From NCBI GenBank assembly GCA_018652685.1, contig JABIBQ010000001.1:1-58746 (forward strand): a stretch of 58,746 nt of DNA, read 5' to 3'. Below the pieces are notes generated by a model. The model made no database searches and was not told the DNA's origin. It was given only the letters and a program-made list of their open reading frames with translations. The position numbers were made by a program, and so were the translations under genes. Positions 51,051 to 58,630 of this stretch are shown here, piece by piece. The stretch's first letter is position 1. The number at the start of each line of letters is the position of its first letter. Source of the DNA: Candidatus Bathyarchaeota archaeon. Its GTDB lineage: Archaea > Thermoproteota > Bathyarchaeia > TCS64.

Positions 51051-52279
51051 AGCTCCCTGAGCTTTGGAACCGTCACGTATAACAGCGCGACCACCGCCAC
51101 CATTATCCCACCGAAGACGCTCTGGGCGAACGGGGCACTGTATACCTCGGCCAGTGTGCCGAGGGTCATGCTTCCTATCATCCCAAACCCGATGCTCAGC
51201 TGCCATATGCCCATGGCCCTGCCCCGCTGGTCCTCCTCGACATTTAACTGAAGGAGTATCTGGGACATAGCGTCGTGTCCAGCTGCTGATATCCCGACGG
51301 CCCCGATGAAGATCAGGGCTAAGGGGTAGACCGGTGCGTTTGCGTATAGGATCAACCCGATCCCGAACCCTAGATACATTCCGAGGAGCAGTTTTCCCTT
51401 GTGCTTGAAATCTCCGAGGCTGGCAAGCGTCAACCCCGCTATCAGGCCTCCACCAGACCTGAAAGAGTTGATCATCCCCATACCGACCGCACCGACTTCA
51501 AGCACATCTCGTGCGAAAACCGGGACTAGTACTGCGAAGGAGAACCCGAACATCTCACATGTTCCAGCCATAACCATCAATGCTAGGACTATCCTGTTCT
51601 GACGGACTATCTGGACCCCCTCCACCATGTTCCTCCATATTGATTGTGATTGGGCGACTCTCTTGACCTCCACCCCCTTGATGAACCCGATTAGCCCGAT
51701 TGATACAATGAAAACCACGGAGAGTACGAAGAAAGGCCACTCCTTTCCAAATAACTCGATGAGTAGTCCTGCTGCGGCACCAGCGAATATACCGATTCCC
51801 CTCGTTCCCACAGCGCTGACTGAAATGCCACTCATGGCGTTTCCCCTACCAACTATGTCAACGATGAAAGATTGCCGTGCAGGACCCTCAAATGTGCGGA
51901 CGATCCCTCTGAAAAAAATCAGCGCGAGGGCGTGCCACAAATGGATACTTTCAACCATGACGAGGTACCCTATCAGCAAGCCCATCGCTGAGTACAAGCT
52001 GTAACAGGTCATCAACAGCCTCTTCCTGTCCACCTTGTCAGTCACGGCTCCCCCCACCATGCCGAACAGGAGGTTGGGAGACGAGCGTACGGCGAAGAAT
52101 AGTCCCAGTGAAAGCGGCGAGTCTGTAAGATCAAGGACAAGCCAGCCCGTCGATACGTCCATTAGCATGTCCGCGAAGGATGCTGAGACCGTTGTCAGAA
52201 ACATGAGTGAGAATCTCTTGTTCTGGAACGGTGTTAAAATGTGTCCCAATGGACTTGTACTCTTATCCATCATTGGCAA
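51047..52279 (-). CDS. MFS transporter
   Basis: 410 residues, twelve membrane helices. GGAVTDKVDRKRLLM is the loop 2-3 motif of the major facilitator superfamily, and EDQRGRAMGIWQLSIGFGMIGS sits in the C-terminal half, as in bacterial drug-exporter-like (TIGR00900-type) proteins. Substrate unknown. Convergent with the M28 peptidase. Confidence 0.85.
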   Translation of the reverse strand: MPMMDKSTSPLGHILTPFQNKRFSLMFLTTVSASFADMLMDVSTGWLVLDLTDSPLSLGLFFAVRSSPNLLFGMVGGAVTDKVDRKRLLMTCYSLYSAMGLLIGYLVMVESIHLWHALALIFFRGIVRTFEGPARQSFIVDIVGRGNAMSGISVSAVGTRGIGIFAGAAAGLLIELFGKEWPFFVLSVVFIVSIGLIGFIKGVEVKRVAQSQSIWRNMVEGVQIVRQNRIVLALMVMAGTCEMFGFSFAVLVPVFARDVLEVGAVGMGMINSFRSGGGLIAGLTLASLGDFKHKGKLLLGMYLGFGIGLILYANAPVYPLALIFIGAVGISAAGHDAMSQILLQLNVEEDQRGRAMGIWQLSIGFGMIGSMTLGTLAEVYSAPFAQSVFGGIMVAVVALLYVTVPKLREL

Positions 52280-52425
52280 ATCACAGGAGTTGTATCCCTT
52301 TTCCCTGAACGGGCATAAGGGTTGTCCCTCGAGGCCTTAGCTGGATACTACTTACCACTGTTCCATATCACAAACACCATACCAGAGTTACAGAAACACG
52401 TTCAATATCTGGGTTGAACAATCCT

Positions 52426-52436
52426 TTTTATATCAA
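52426..52436 (+). promoter_or_regulatory. TATA box for the winged-helix gene
   Basis: TTTTTATATCA lies 30 to 20 bases before the TTG at 52456 and supports a leaderless start there. Confidence 0.55.
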
Positions 52437-52455
52437 AAACGCAGTGAGCACCATC

Positions 52456-52740
52456 TTGAGCGCCAGAAGAAGCAAGTTCCAGTTATCCGTTGAAGTTCTG
52501 GACAATATTAAGAACGGTGAGACAAAGCCAACACGTATTATGTATAGTTGTAACCTCTCCTGGAAGAGCCTGAAGGGCATTCTAGCAAACCTCACAGAGC
52601 AACTGCTCATTGAGGAACAGGTTGTCGAAGGAAAGAAGCGTTCAAAGAAGCTCTACTATATCACGCCAAAGGGTGAGAACGTGCTAAAGTACTATCGTAT
52701 GGTTAGAGGTCTCATTGATATCGAAACCATCGGGGACTAA
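52456..52740 (+). CDS. Sso10a-like winged-helix DNA-binding protein
   Basis: 94 residues from a TTG at 52456; the longer frame from 52414 would include the TATA box. SARRSKFQLSVEVLDNIKNG begins the winged helix; the recognition helix is NLSWKSLKGILANLTEQ and the C-terminal coil is YYITPKGENVLKYYRMVRG. The layout fits the archaeal Sso10a/HTH_45 family of small dimeric chromatin or regulator proteins. It precedes the RFC genes by 160 bases. Confidence 0.8.
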   Translation: MSARRSKFQLSVEVLDNIKNGETKPTRIMYSCNLSWKSLKGILANLTEQLLIEEQVVEGKKRSKKLYYITPKGENVLKYYRMVRGLIDIETIGD

Positions 52741-52780
52741 TATACCCAGGCTTCTATCCGCACTTACAGGACCGCGCCAA

Positions 52781-52795
52781 TAATAATCATTATTA
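52781..52795. repeat. 15-base AT palindrome upstream of rfcS
   Basis: TAATAATCATTATTA is a perfect palindrome with a single central base, in the 160-base gap between the winged-helix gene and rfcS. It could be an operator for the neighbouring winged-helix protein, but a chance AT-rich palindrome is also possible. Confidence 0.3.
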
Positions 52796-52901
52796 GATTG
52801 AATTGTAGCCGCTTAACCGACTCATTTTCACCTGTCTCCCTGCTAAAAACGCCTTTGGAAGAGATTATTAACGTATCCTCAGGTATACAGGTAGAATTAC
52901 T

Positions 52902-53870
52902 ATGAGCAGCGGCATGTGGACCGAGAAATATAGACCTCAATCATTGGACGAGATAGTCAACCAAAAGGAGATAGTGTCCCGGTTCAAGAATTTTGTAAAC
53001 GAGAAGAACATGCCCCACCTGTTGCTGGTTGGGCCGGCGGGCGTCGGTAAGACCACCAGCATCCTTGCTATGGCCAGAGACCTCTACGGGCCAAGCTATA
53101 GGAGTTTCATACTTGAGCTGAACGCCAGCGATGAGAGAGGCATCGGCGTAATCAGGGACAAGGTCAAGAACTTTGCGCGGACAGCCGCCATCGCCAGTCC
53201 CGTGAACTTCAAGATACTCATCATGGACGAGGCCGACCACCTGACGAGTGACGCCCAGCACGCGCTGAGACGCACCATGGAGATCTACACTAGGACGTGC
53301 CGTTTCTGTCTCCTGGGCAATTACAGTGAGAACATCATTGACCCAATTCAGAGCAGGTGTAGCGTCTTCAGGTTCAGCCCGCTGGAGGAGGATGCCCTCA
53401 AGGGGCATGTCGAGAACATCGCAAAACGCGAAAACTTGGACATACTGGAGGAGGGCATTGACGCCATTTACCAGGCGAGCAACGGCGATGTCAGGAAATC
53501 ATTAAACCTGCTACAGGCGGCCGCTGCAAACAAGCAGACCATTGACGACGTCGCAATTTACAACTTGCTTGGCAATGTGAGCCCGGAGGCCATCAAGAAC
53601 ATGCTGAAAACTGCGCTTGACGGGAACTTCCTTGACAGCAGGGAGTTGCTGAGGGAACTCCTCATCAACCAGGGAGTGGCCCCCACGGACATCATACGCA
53701 ACGTCTACCGGGAGATTATGCGTAATTCCTCTCTATCCGAGAGGATGAAGGTCAAGCTCAGCGACACGCTGGGAACTATTGACTACCGTTTAACCCAGGG
53801 GTCTAGGGCTGAGATTCAGTTATCAACGCTTCTGGCCCACCTATCCGTAGTTGGAGAAGAGAAGGAGTGA
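52902..53870 (+). CDS. rfcS: Replication factor C small subunit
   Basis: 322 residues. AAA+ clamp loader with Walker A LVGPAGVGKTTSI, Walker B LIMDEADHLT and the SRC arginine finger in IIDPIQSRCSVFRF. It loads the PCNA ring at primer ends. An RFC box II-like N-terminus (WTEKYRPQSLDEIVNQ) is present. The stop overlaps the rfcL start (GTGA at 53867-53870). Confidence 0.95.
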   Translation: MSSGMWTEKYRPQSLDEIVNQKEIVSRFKNFVNEKNMPHLLLVGPAGVGKTTSILAMARDLYGPSYRSFILELNASDERGIGVIRDKVKNFARTAAIASPVNFKILIMDEADHLTSDAQHALRRTMEIYTRTCRFCLLGNYSENIIDPIQSRCSVFRFSPLEEDALKGHVENIAKRENLDILEEGIDAIYQASNGDVRKSLNLLQAAAANKQTIDDVAIYNLLGNVSPEAIKNMLKTALDGNFLDSRELLRELLINQGVAPTDIIRNVYREIMRNSSLSERMKVKLSDTLGTIDYRLTQGSRAEIQLSTLLAHLSVVGEEKE

Positions 53871-55459
53871 GCCAGCCCTGGACTGACCTCTACAGACCCA
53901 AGAAACGTGGGGACTTTGTAGGGAACACCGCCGCGGTCGCGGAGATAGAGAAATGGGCAAAGCAGTGGCAACGAGGCAAGCCACCGAAGAGGAGAGCAAT
54001 ATTCCTCTACGGTCCACCCGGCATTGGCAAGACCAGCGTGGCCCAGGTCATAGCGAACGAGTACGATTTTGATATTATAGAGATCAATGCCAGCGACGCG
54101 CGTAACAAGAGCACCCTTGAGGAGGCACTTGGCAAAGCCATCAAGCAGAACATGAACCTCTTCGGCCAGAAGCGGCTCATTTTGCTGGACGAAATGGACG
54201 GCCTCAGCGGCACAAGTGACCGTGGTGGCGTGTCCTACATCGCCAAGGCCATTGACCAGTCAAGCGCCCCCATGATCCTCGTGGCCAACACCGTCAAGGA
54301 GCATATGGAGAGCAAGTTCAGTTCCATCCTGCGCAAGGTCAAAAGCGTAGAGTTCAAGCCGGTAAACACCGATGAAGTCGTTACAAAGCTTGACTTCATC
54401 GCAGGTGAGCAGGGGGTCAACGTTGATCCAGATACTTTATTCAGGATAGCAATGCAAAGCGAAGGTGACCTCAGGTCTGCCATCGTTGACCTTGAGACCG
54501 TCTCAAGCGGCAAGAAGACAGTTTCTGAGGTTGACCTCAACGTCCTGAACACCAGGGACAAGTCTGCGCTCACAGTTGACGTACTCAACAATCTATTCAG
54601 TGCCACCACTTTGAAGGACGCCAAACAGACCATCCGCCAGAGCATGATCAACTACGACGACCTTTACGACTGGATATTCGAGAACCTGCCAACCGTTATT
54701 GATGATCCAAAAGAGCGACTTGAGGCTATTGAAATGATGGCGAAGGCCGATATCTTCCAGAACAAGGCAAGGCAGAATGATTGGAGGCTCCTGAAATACA
54801 TGTTTGATCTCATGACTGGCGGAGTCGCGTTCACGAGGAAGAACTCGGAGGGGACGGGTTACCGTGGCAGGCTCGACAAGGTAATTCTATCAGCCGGTCT
54901 CCACCCAAGCAAGATCGGGACAACGGAGTCCCAAGAGGGCGTAGTCATCAAACCAAATGGATGGTTGGGTAAAGACCTCTGGGGCAAGCTGAACACGGGT
55001 CTCAGGGACGTGGGTGCCAAGTGGATCTACGGCAGGAACGTGTGGTTGCTGCCCTACTACAAGGAGCCAGGAGCCAAGTGGAGATTCATCAAGACATTCC
55101 ATAGCAGGCGTAGGCTCAAGAGTGTGGCTAAGAGGATTGCCCACCACAACCACATCTCGTCCGCCAGGGCTAGGTCCGATGTCATGCCCCTGTTGTCATA
55201 CATGATTCGGAACAACCGGGAGATGTACGACAACACCCGCGAGTGGATGACGAACCTTCCCGCGGACAAGCTGGCCTACCTAAGGACTGGGTCCTTTTCC
55301 AAGACAGCAAGGGACTATGTGAACATCGACAATTACGCCAAGTACAAGCAGAGGGAGACTCAGAAGCGTATCGAGGACGCCAAGAAGAAGAAGGAGTCCG
55401 ACCTCAAGAACATCCAGCGGTGGCTGGACGACGAGAAGAAAGAAGCCAGTTGGAGATAG
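53867..55459 (+). CDS. rfcL: Replication factor C large subunit
   Basis: 530 residues from a GTG at 53867. WTDLYRPKKRGDFVGN, Walker A LYGPPGIGKTSVAQVIA and Walker B ILLDEMDGLSG are clear. The C-terminal collar and a charged KKKKE-rich tail follow (residues 490-525). A PIP-box is not evident at the end. Partner of rfcS. Confidence 0.94.
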   Translation: MSQPWTDLYRPKKRGDFVGNTAAVAEIEKWAKQWQRGKPPKRRAIFLYGPPGIGKTSVAQVIANEYDFDIIEINASDARNKSTLEEALGKAIKQNMNLFGQKRLILLDEMDGLSGTSDRGGVSYIAKAIDQSSAPMILVANTVKEHMESKFSSILRKVKSVEFKPVNTDEVVTKLDFIAGEQGVNVDPDTLFRIAMQSEGDLRSAIVDLETVSSGKKTVSEVDLNVLNTRDKSALTVDVLNNLFSATTLKDAKQTIRQSMINYDDLYDWIFENLPTVIDDPKERLEAIEMMAKADIFQNKARQNDWRLLKYMFDLMTGGVAFTRKNSEGTGYRGRLDKVILSAGLHPSKIGTTESQEGVVIKPNGWLGKDLWGKLNTGLRDVGAKWIYGRNVWLLPYYKEPGAKWRFIKTFHSRRRLKSVAKRIAHHNHISSARARSDVMPLLSYMIRNNREMYDNTREWMTNLPADKLAYLRTGSFSKTARDYVNIDNYAKYKQRETQKRIEDAKKKKESDLKNIQRWLDDEKKEASWR

Positions 55460-55573
55460 TTGAGCCGAGTAGCTTGGTTCTTATATCGAGTTACTAACCT
55501 ACGTTTTTATTAGTAGAAACCAATAAAACCTACCATGTAGTTGAAGCTAAATCTACACCTAGAGCGAATAAAG

Positions 55574-55858
55574 ATGGTAAAATACATAACTTTCTGTGAG
55601 ATGACCGCAGAGTTCCTGAAACTTCCGATAGAGCAAAGGCAAAAATACGTTCAATCCTGGGGCCGGATCGGACTCACTTACGGGATCAAGATGATGTTCT
55701 GGGGTATGCCAGCCGGGGTTAGGGAACACGTTGTCTGTGTCTTCGAGGCCAACGGTAACGACGAAAAGTTCTACAAGTTCCAGAGGGAGTGGCTCGCCTT
55801 GGGGACAGAGGAAGCAGGGAAATTCGTCCGAAACACGAGGACCATACCCGTTTACTGA
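55574..55858 (+). CDS. Small protein of unknown function
   Basis: 94 residues from the ATG at 55574; a TTG frame from 55541 is possible but has no ribosome-binding site. It starts MVKYITFCEMTAEFLKLPIE and reads like a small alpha/beta dimeric protein of the EthD/darcynin-like sort, but I do not recognise a family. It ends seven bases before the stop of a convergent frameshifted gene. Confidence 0.55.
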   Translation: MVKYITFCEMTAEFLKLPIEQRQKYVQSWGRIGLTYGIKMMFWGMPAGVREHVVCVFEANGNDEKFYKFQREWLALGTEEAGKFVRNTRTIPVY

Positions 55859-55864
55859 TTTGGG

Positions 55865-56114
55865 TCACTCGCGCGCGCGCCCTGGGCGGGTGGCCTCCTT
55901 TGCCTCCCTGAACTTGTTGACTCGATCCCTCCTCTCTTGGAGTATTTTCCTCAGCTTGTCCTTCGAGTAGATGTATGAGTCCAGGTTAGTAATGCCCAGC
56001 AGTCCGTTCCCTTTCCATCGAGATCCCATGAGAATCCTGGTGTTTCTGGAGAAGAAAAAGCACCCTTAGGATCTTGGACAAGGGAGTCGGGTGTAACTCC
56101 ACGTCATTGTCCAT
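55865..56114 (-). pseudogene. Frameshifted small gene
   Basis: On the minus strand the ATG at 56114 opens with MDNDVELHPTPLSKILRVLF. In the +1 frame after a T5 run (A5 at 56055-56059 on the plus strand) a second reading gives FSRNTRILMGSRWKGNGLLG and continues to a TGA at 55865-55867 (54 codons from the ATG at 56029). Removing one T from the run joins the frames into about 82 residues, and both halves look protein-like. It may be a real frameshift, a programmed shift, or a sequencing indel. The ending RPGRARE lies in the CG-repeat tract. Confidence 0.5.
55870..55880. repeat. Alternating CG tract
   Basis: CGCGCGCGCGC, eleven bases, at the end of the frameshifted gene. It stands out from the AT-rich surroundings and is one of several such tracts in the last 3 kb. 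Confidence 0.6.
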
Positions 56115-56173
56115 GTAATAGTATAATATCTCCCTTTAGACTGATGTCACGACTTTAAATCAAACCTAAACTT

Positions 56174-56422
56174 GTGCCAAGAATTGATAATGTTGGGATT
56201 TCAAATCGCCATCCTTTGAGAATAATCCAACACCGTTTAAGTAGAATAAGCTCTACTGTCATTTGCTTTGCGTTAGGTGAAACCGTTGAAAAACTCTTCA
56301 TCATAGCGATGGGTCTACCACAAGCAGTCTCAACAACCACATCCACGGCCCAAAAACTAAGACTTGACAATGTACCTGTACTATGCGAGTTATCAATCTG
56401 CAAAATTACTTTATTAACCTGA
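56174..56422 (+). CDS. Alba-like nucleic-acid-binding protein (tentative)
   Basis: 82 residues from a GTG at 56174. HPLRIIQHRLSRISSTVICF and ETVEKLFIIAMGLPQAVSTT resemble the first helix and the conserved strand-loop-helix (IxxxGxAIxxAV) of Alba chromatin proteins, and LDNVPVLCELSICKI the last strands. The length fits Alba. The match is divergent and the usual acetylated lysine pair is absent. TATA-like elements lie upstream (GTATAATATC, 56121-56130). An overlapping ORF on the minus strand is judged a shadow. Confidence 0.45.
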   Translation: MPRIDNVGISNRHPLRIIQHRLSRISSTVICFALGETVEKLFIIAMGLPQAVSTTTSTAQKLRLDNVPVLCELSICKITLLT

Positions 56423-56522
56423 TTCTCCAGAACTGGACATCGGTCAACATACCCCGCTCGTGTCCTTTTTAAAAACGAAACTTCTTAAAAGTTTCAGCAG
56501 TTTTACTGCTTCTGTATCAACA

Positions 56523-57914
56523 ATGTCTCTTAGTGACTTTAATGTAGAAAACGTTCCATCTCCCATGAAGCGAAAATTTGGGAAACTTGGATTTGAGGTA
56601 TCAACTCTTGCTCTCGGAGGTCAGGCTTCGTTGCAGTGGACACCAGACGGTCTTGATCCGATACCAATCATCTTGAAAGCTTTCAAACTGGGAATAAACT
56701 ACTACGACACTTCTAATTTGTATGATGGCAGCCAGTTGAATTTCAACCAAGCATTCAAACTATTAAACCTAATTCCTGGCGAAAAAAACTATAATAAAAA
56801 ACTTAGAGAATCAATTTGGTTAACAAGTAAAACTGGTATGCGCTGGGGAAAACCCGGTTGGCCTGTACGAGAAAATGTAAATAACTGGTCAAACGGAGAA
56901 AATGTTCAATGCGCTGTTGACGATGTAAAGCGCTCACTTACACAAATCTTTGGTGATGGAGAAGGAGACTATCCCGATGGCGCTTATTTGGACATGGTAC
57001 TATGCCACACATTGCATAATACTGATGAAGTGGATGTGTTGTATGAGGGATTGGAAACACCACTTGACCCGAATGGAAACTTTGGTGCTTTGGTTGTGTT
57101 GCGTGATTTACGTGATGGGTCTAATCATACTGGGATGAACCCTGAAAAAGAGAAACTGATCAAGCACATCGGTTTTTCAGGGCATACAAATCCTCCAGCC
57201 ATGATGGACATGATTCAGCGTGATGAATATGGGATTTTAGATGGGATGCTTGTTGCGATAAATGCCAATGACAAACAAAAAATGAACATGCAGCACAACG
57301 TTATTCCGGTTGCTGAAGCCAAAGGACTGGGAATTATTGGTATGAAAGTGTTTGCCGATGCTGCCATGTATGACAAAGAGCCACGGTATTCGCGGACTCC
57401 CTCTGATGTCTATAGAAAAATTGGGTCATCTGAACTTCCCAGCAAACTACTTATTGAGTATGTACTTTCCACTCCCGGTGTTCACACGTTAATTATTGGG
57501 ATTGGGCATATTGATGAAGACCAGACAAAATGTCAGTTGGTTCAAAATTTGTATGCTGCCCAGATTGAGCCTGATGGATTATCTGCCGAGGAACGAAAAA
57601 AGATTGAAGAAAAGGCAAAAGCAGTAAGACCCAATAGTAATTATTTCATGACTTTTGATAAGGTAGGACTTTCAGCACCAAGGGATGCGAAGTTGATTGA
57701 AAACAAAATTACTTGGCAAAGTGCGATAGCAGGCGACGATCCTATTTTGCATTATGAGGTTTTTGTTAATGGAGAACTCGTTGGAAACGTTGAACATAAA
57801 CCACAATTACTTAAAAGTGAACCTTTCCAATATGAAATGGAAAAATCACAAAATGATGTCTTGATTGCTGCTGTTGACAAAGCTGGAAATCGGGCAGAAT
57901 CTAGAATAGCCTAA
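56523..57914 (+). CDS. Aldo/keto reductase-family protein with C-terminal beta domain
   Basis: 463 residues from the ATG at 56523; a GTG at 56460 would give a 21-residue hydrophobic/serine-rich extension. KRKFGKLGFEVSTLALGGQ opens the AKR barrel, and the tetrad is readable as NYYDTSNLYDGS (Asp and Tyr), WLTSKTG (Lys) and MVLCHTLHN (His). Residues 380-463 form a fibronectin type III-like beta domain (KITWQSAIAGDDPILHYEVF). The AT-rich codon use and this architecture suggest acquisition from bacteria. Substrate unknown. Confidence 0.82.
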   Translation: MSLSDFNVENVPSPMKRKFGKLGFEVSTLALGGQASLQWTPDGLDPIPIILKAFKLGINYYDTSNLYDGSQLNFNQAFKLLNLIPGEKNYNKKLRESIWLTSKTGMRWGKPGWPVRENVNNWSNGENVQCAVDDVKRSLTQIFGDGEGDYPDGAYLDMVLCHTLHNTDEVDVLYEGLETPLDPNGNFGALVVLRDLRDGSNHTGMNPEKEKLIKHIGFSGHTNPPAMMDMIQRDEYGILDGMLVAINANDKQKMNMQHNVIPVAEAKGLGIIGMKVFADAAMYDKEPRYSRTPSDVYRKIGSSELPSKLLIEYVLSTPGVHTLIIGIGHIDEDQTKCQLVQNLYAAQIEPDGLSAEERKKIEEKAKAVRPNSNYFMTFDKVGLSAPRDAKLIENKITWQSAIAGDDPILHYEVFVNGELVGNVEHKPQLLKSEPFQYEMEKSQNDVLIAAVDKAGNRAESRIA

Positions 57915-57952
57915 TAATTTCGTGTGGGGGTTAATTATTTACCTCCAACACA

Positions 57953-57960
57953 GCGCGCGC
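57953..57960. repeat. Alternating GC tract
   Basis: GCGCGCGC, eight bases, in the intergenic region after the AKR gene. Confidence 0.5.
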
Positions 57961-57982
57961 TCAGTGCAAACTGCTCTGGTAC

Positions 57983-57997
57983 TATTTTTTCTATTTT
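57983..57997 (+). terminator. T-rich terminator after the AKR gene
   Basis: TATTTTTTCTATTTT follows the stop by about 70 bases, with a partial inverted repeat (GTGTGGGGGTTAATT... and TTACCTCCAACACA) before it. Confidence 0.4.
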
Positions 57998-58041
57998 AAC
58001 AACTCTTTTTATCTTTCGTTTACTATTAAAAACTGAATATT

Positions 58042-58239
58042 TTGGTACCGGTTAAACTTAGTCCAGTGGAGCAAAGAGTGTTCGATATAATAAGTCAAGG
58101 CGATGTTATGTGTAAACAGTTTTCACCAACTGAAAGCGGTGCAGTCCCAGGACTTGTCCAGAAGGGTCTCATCGAGGTTTACAAGAAAAACATGTCTTCA
58201 TACCAGGTCAGAAATGTTAAATTTGCTCGCAAATTGTAA
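58042..58239 (+). CDS. Small winged-helix-like protein (tentative)
   Basis: 65 residues from a TTG at 58042. SPVEQRVFDIISQGDVMCKQ and AVPGLVQKGLIEVYKKNMSS look like a short winged-helix/HTH fold. A T-rich TATA-like element (ACTCTTTTTATC, about 58002-58013) is upstream. No family recognised; an internal GTG at 58066 is an alternative start. Confidence 0.45.
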   Translation: MVPVKLSPVEQRVFDIISQGDVMCKQFSPTESGAVPGLVQKGLIEVYKKNMSSYQVRNVKFARKL

Positions 58240-58349
58240 CTCAATCTTTTTTCAATCTTCTCAAGTAACAGTGAGTAATAAAATCCAATATACCAAAGGA
58301 ACAAGTTTGGAATAATTCTGTTTATGTTAAGTAGCTATTATTATCTACT

Positions 58350-58508
58350 GTGACGAATGAATATTATCGTAACCTAAACAGCGCATCATATCACGGGAAT
58401 CAAAATTGCCTAGACCTCAAAAAAGAAACTAAAACTGGTAATGCGTTTCTAGCCTACAAGAGTAAACTCAATAAGTATACTCCGTGTGATTGTGCTAAGA
58501 AAAAATAA
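58350..58508 (+). CDS. 52-codon small ORF of unknown function
   Basis: GTG at 58350 to TAA at 58506-58508. It begins MTNEYYRNLNSASYHGNQNC and ends KLNKYTPCDCAKKK. The amino-acid mix is plausible for a real small protein, but there is no clear ribosome-binding site or family match. It is convergent with the TBP gene. Confidence 0.3.
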   Translation: MTNEYYRNLNSASYHGNQNCLDLKKETKTGNAFLAYKSKLNKYTPCDCAKKK

Positions 58509-58563
58509 ACAAGTTTCCAAGTACCAATAAAATAACCTGCACCCATGCGTCAATCCCGCACCA

Positions 58564-58605
58564 CGCGCGGTATATAGGATCCATCAAAGAAGGAAAGCGC
58601 GCGCG
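58564..58605. repeat. Two CG tracts flanking a TATA-like element
   Basis: CGCGCG at 58564-58569 and GCGCGCGCG at 58597-58605 bracket GGTATATAGGATCC. They sit between the small ORF and the end of TBP. Confidence 0.45.
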
Positions 58606-58630
58606 TTGAGGTGAGGTGGTGGTTTGGTTT

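Noticed and set aside
56155..56403. Minus-strand ORF over the Alba-like gene
   Set aside because: It has no family resemblance, while the plus-strand frame has an Alba-like pattern; the choice is still uncertain.
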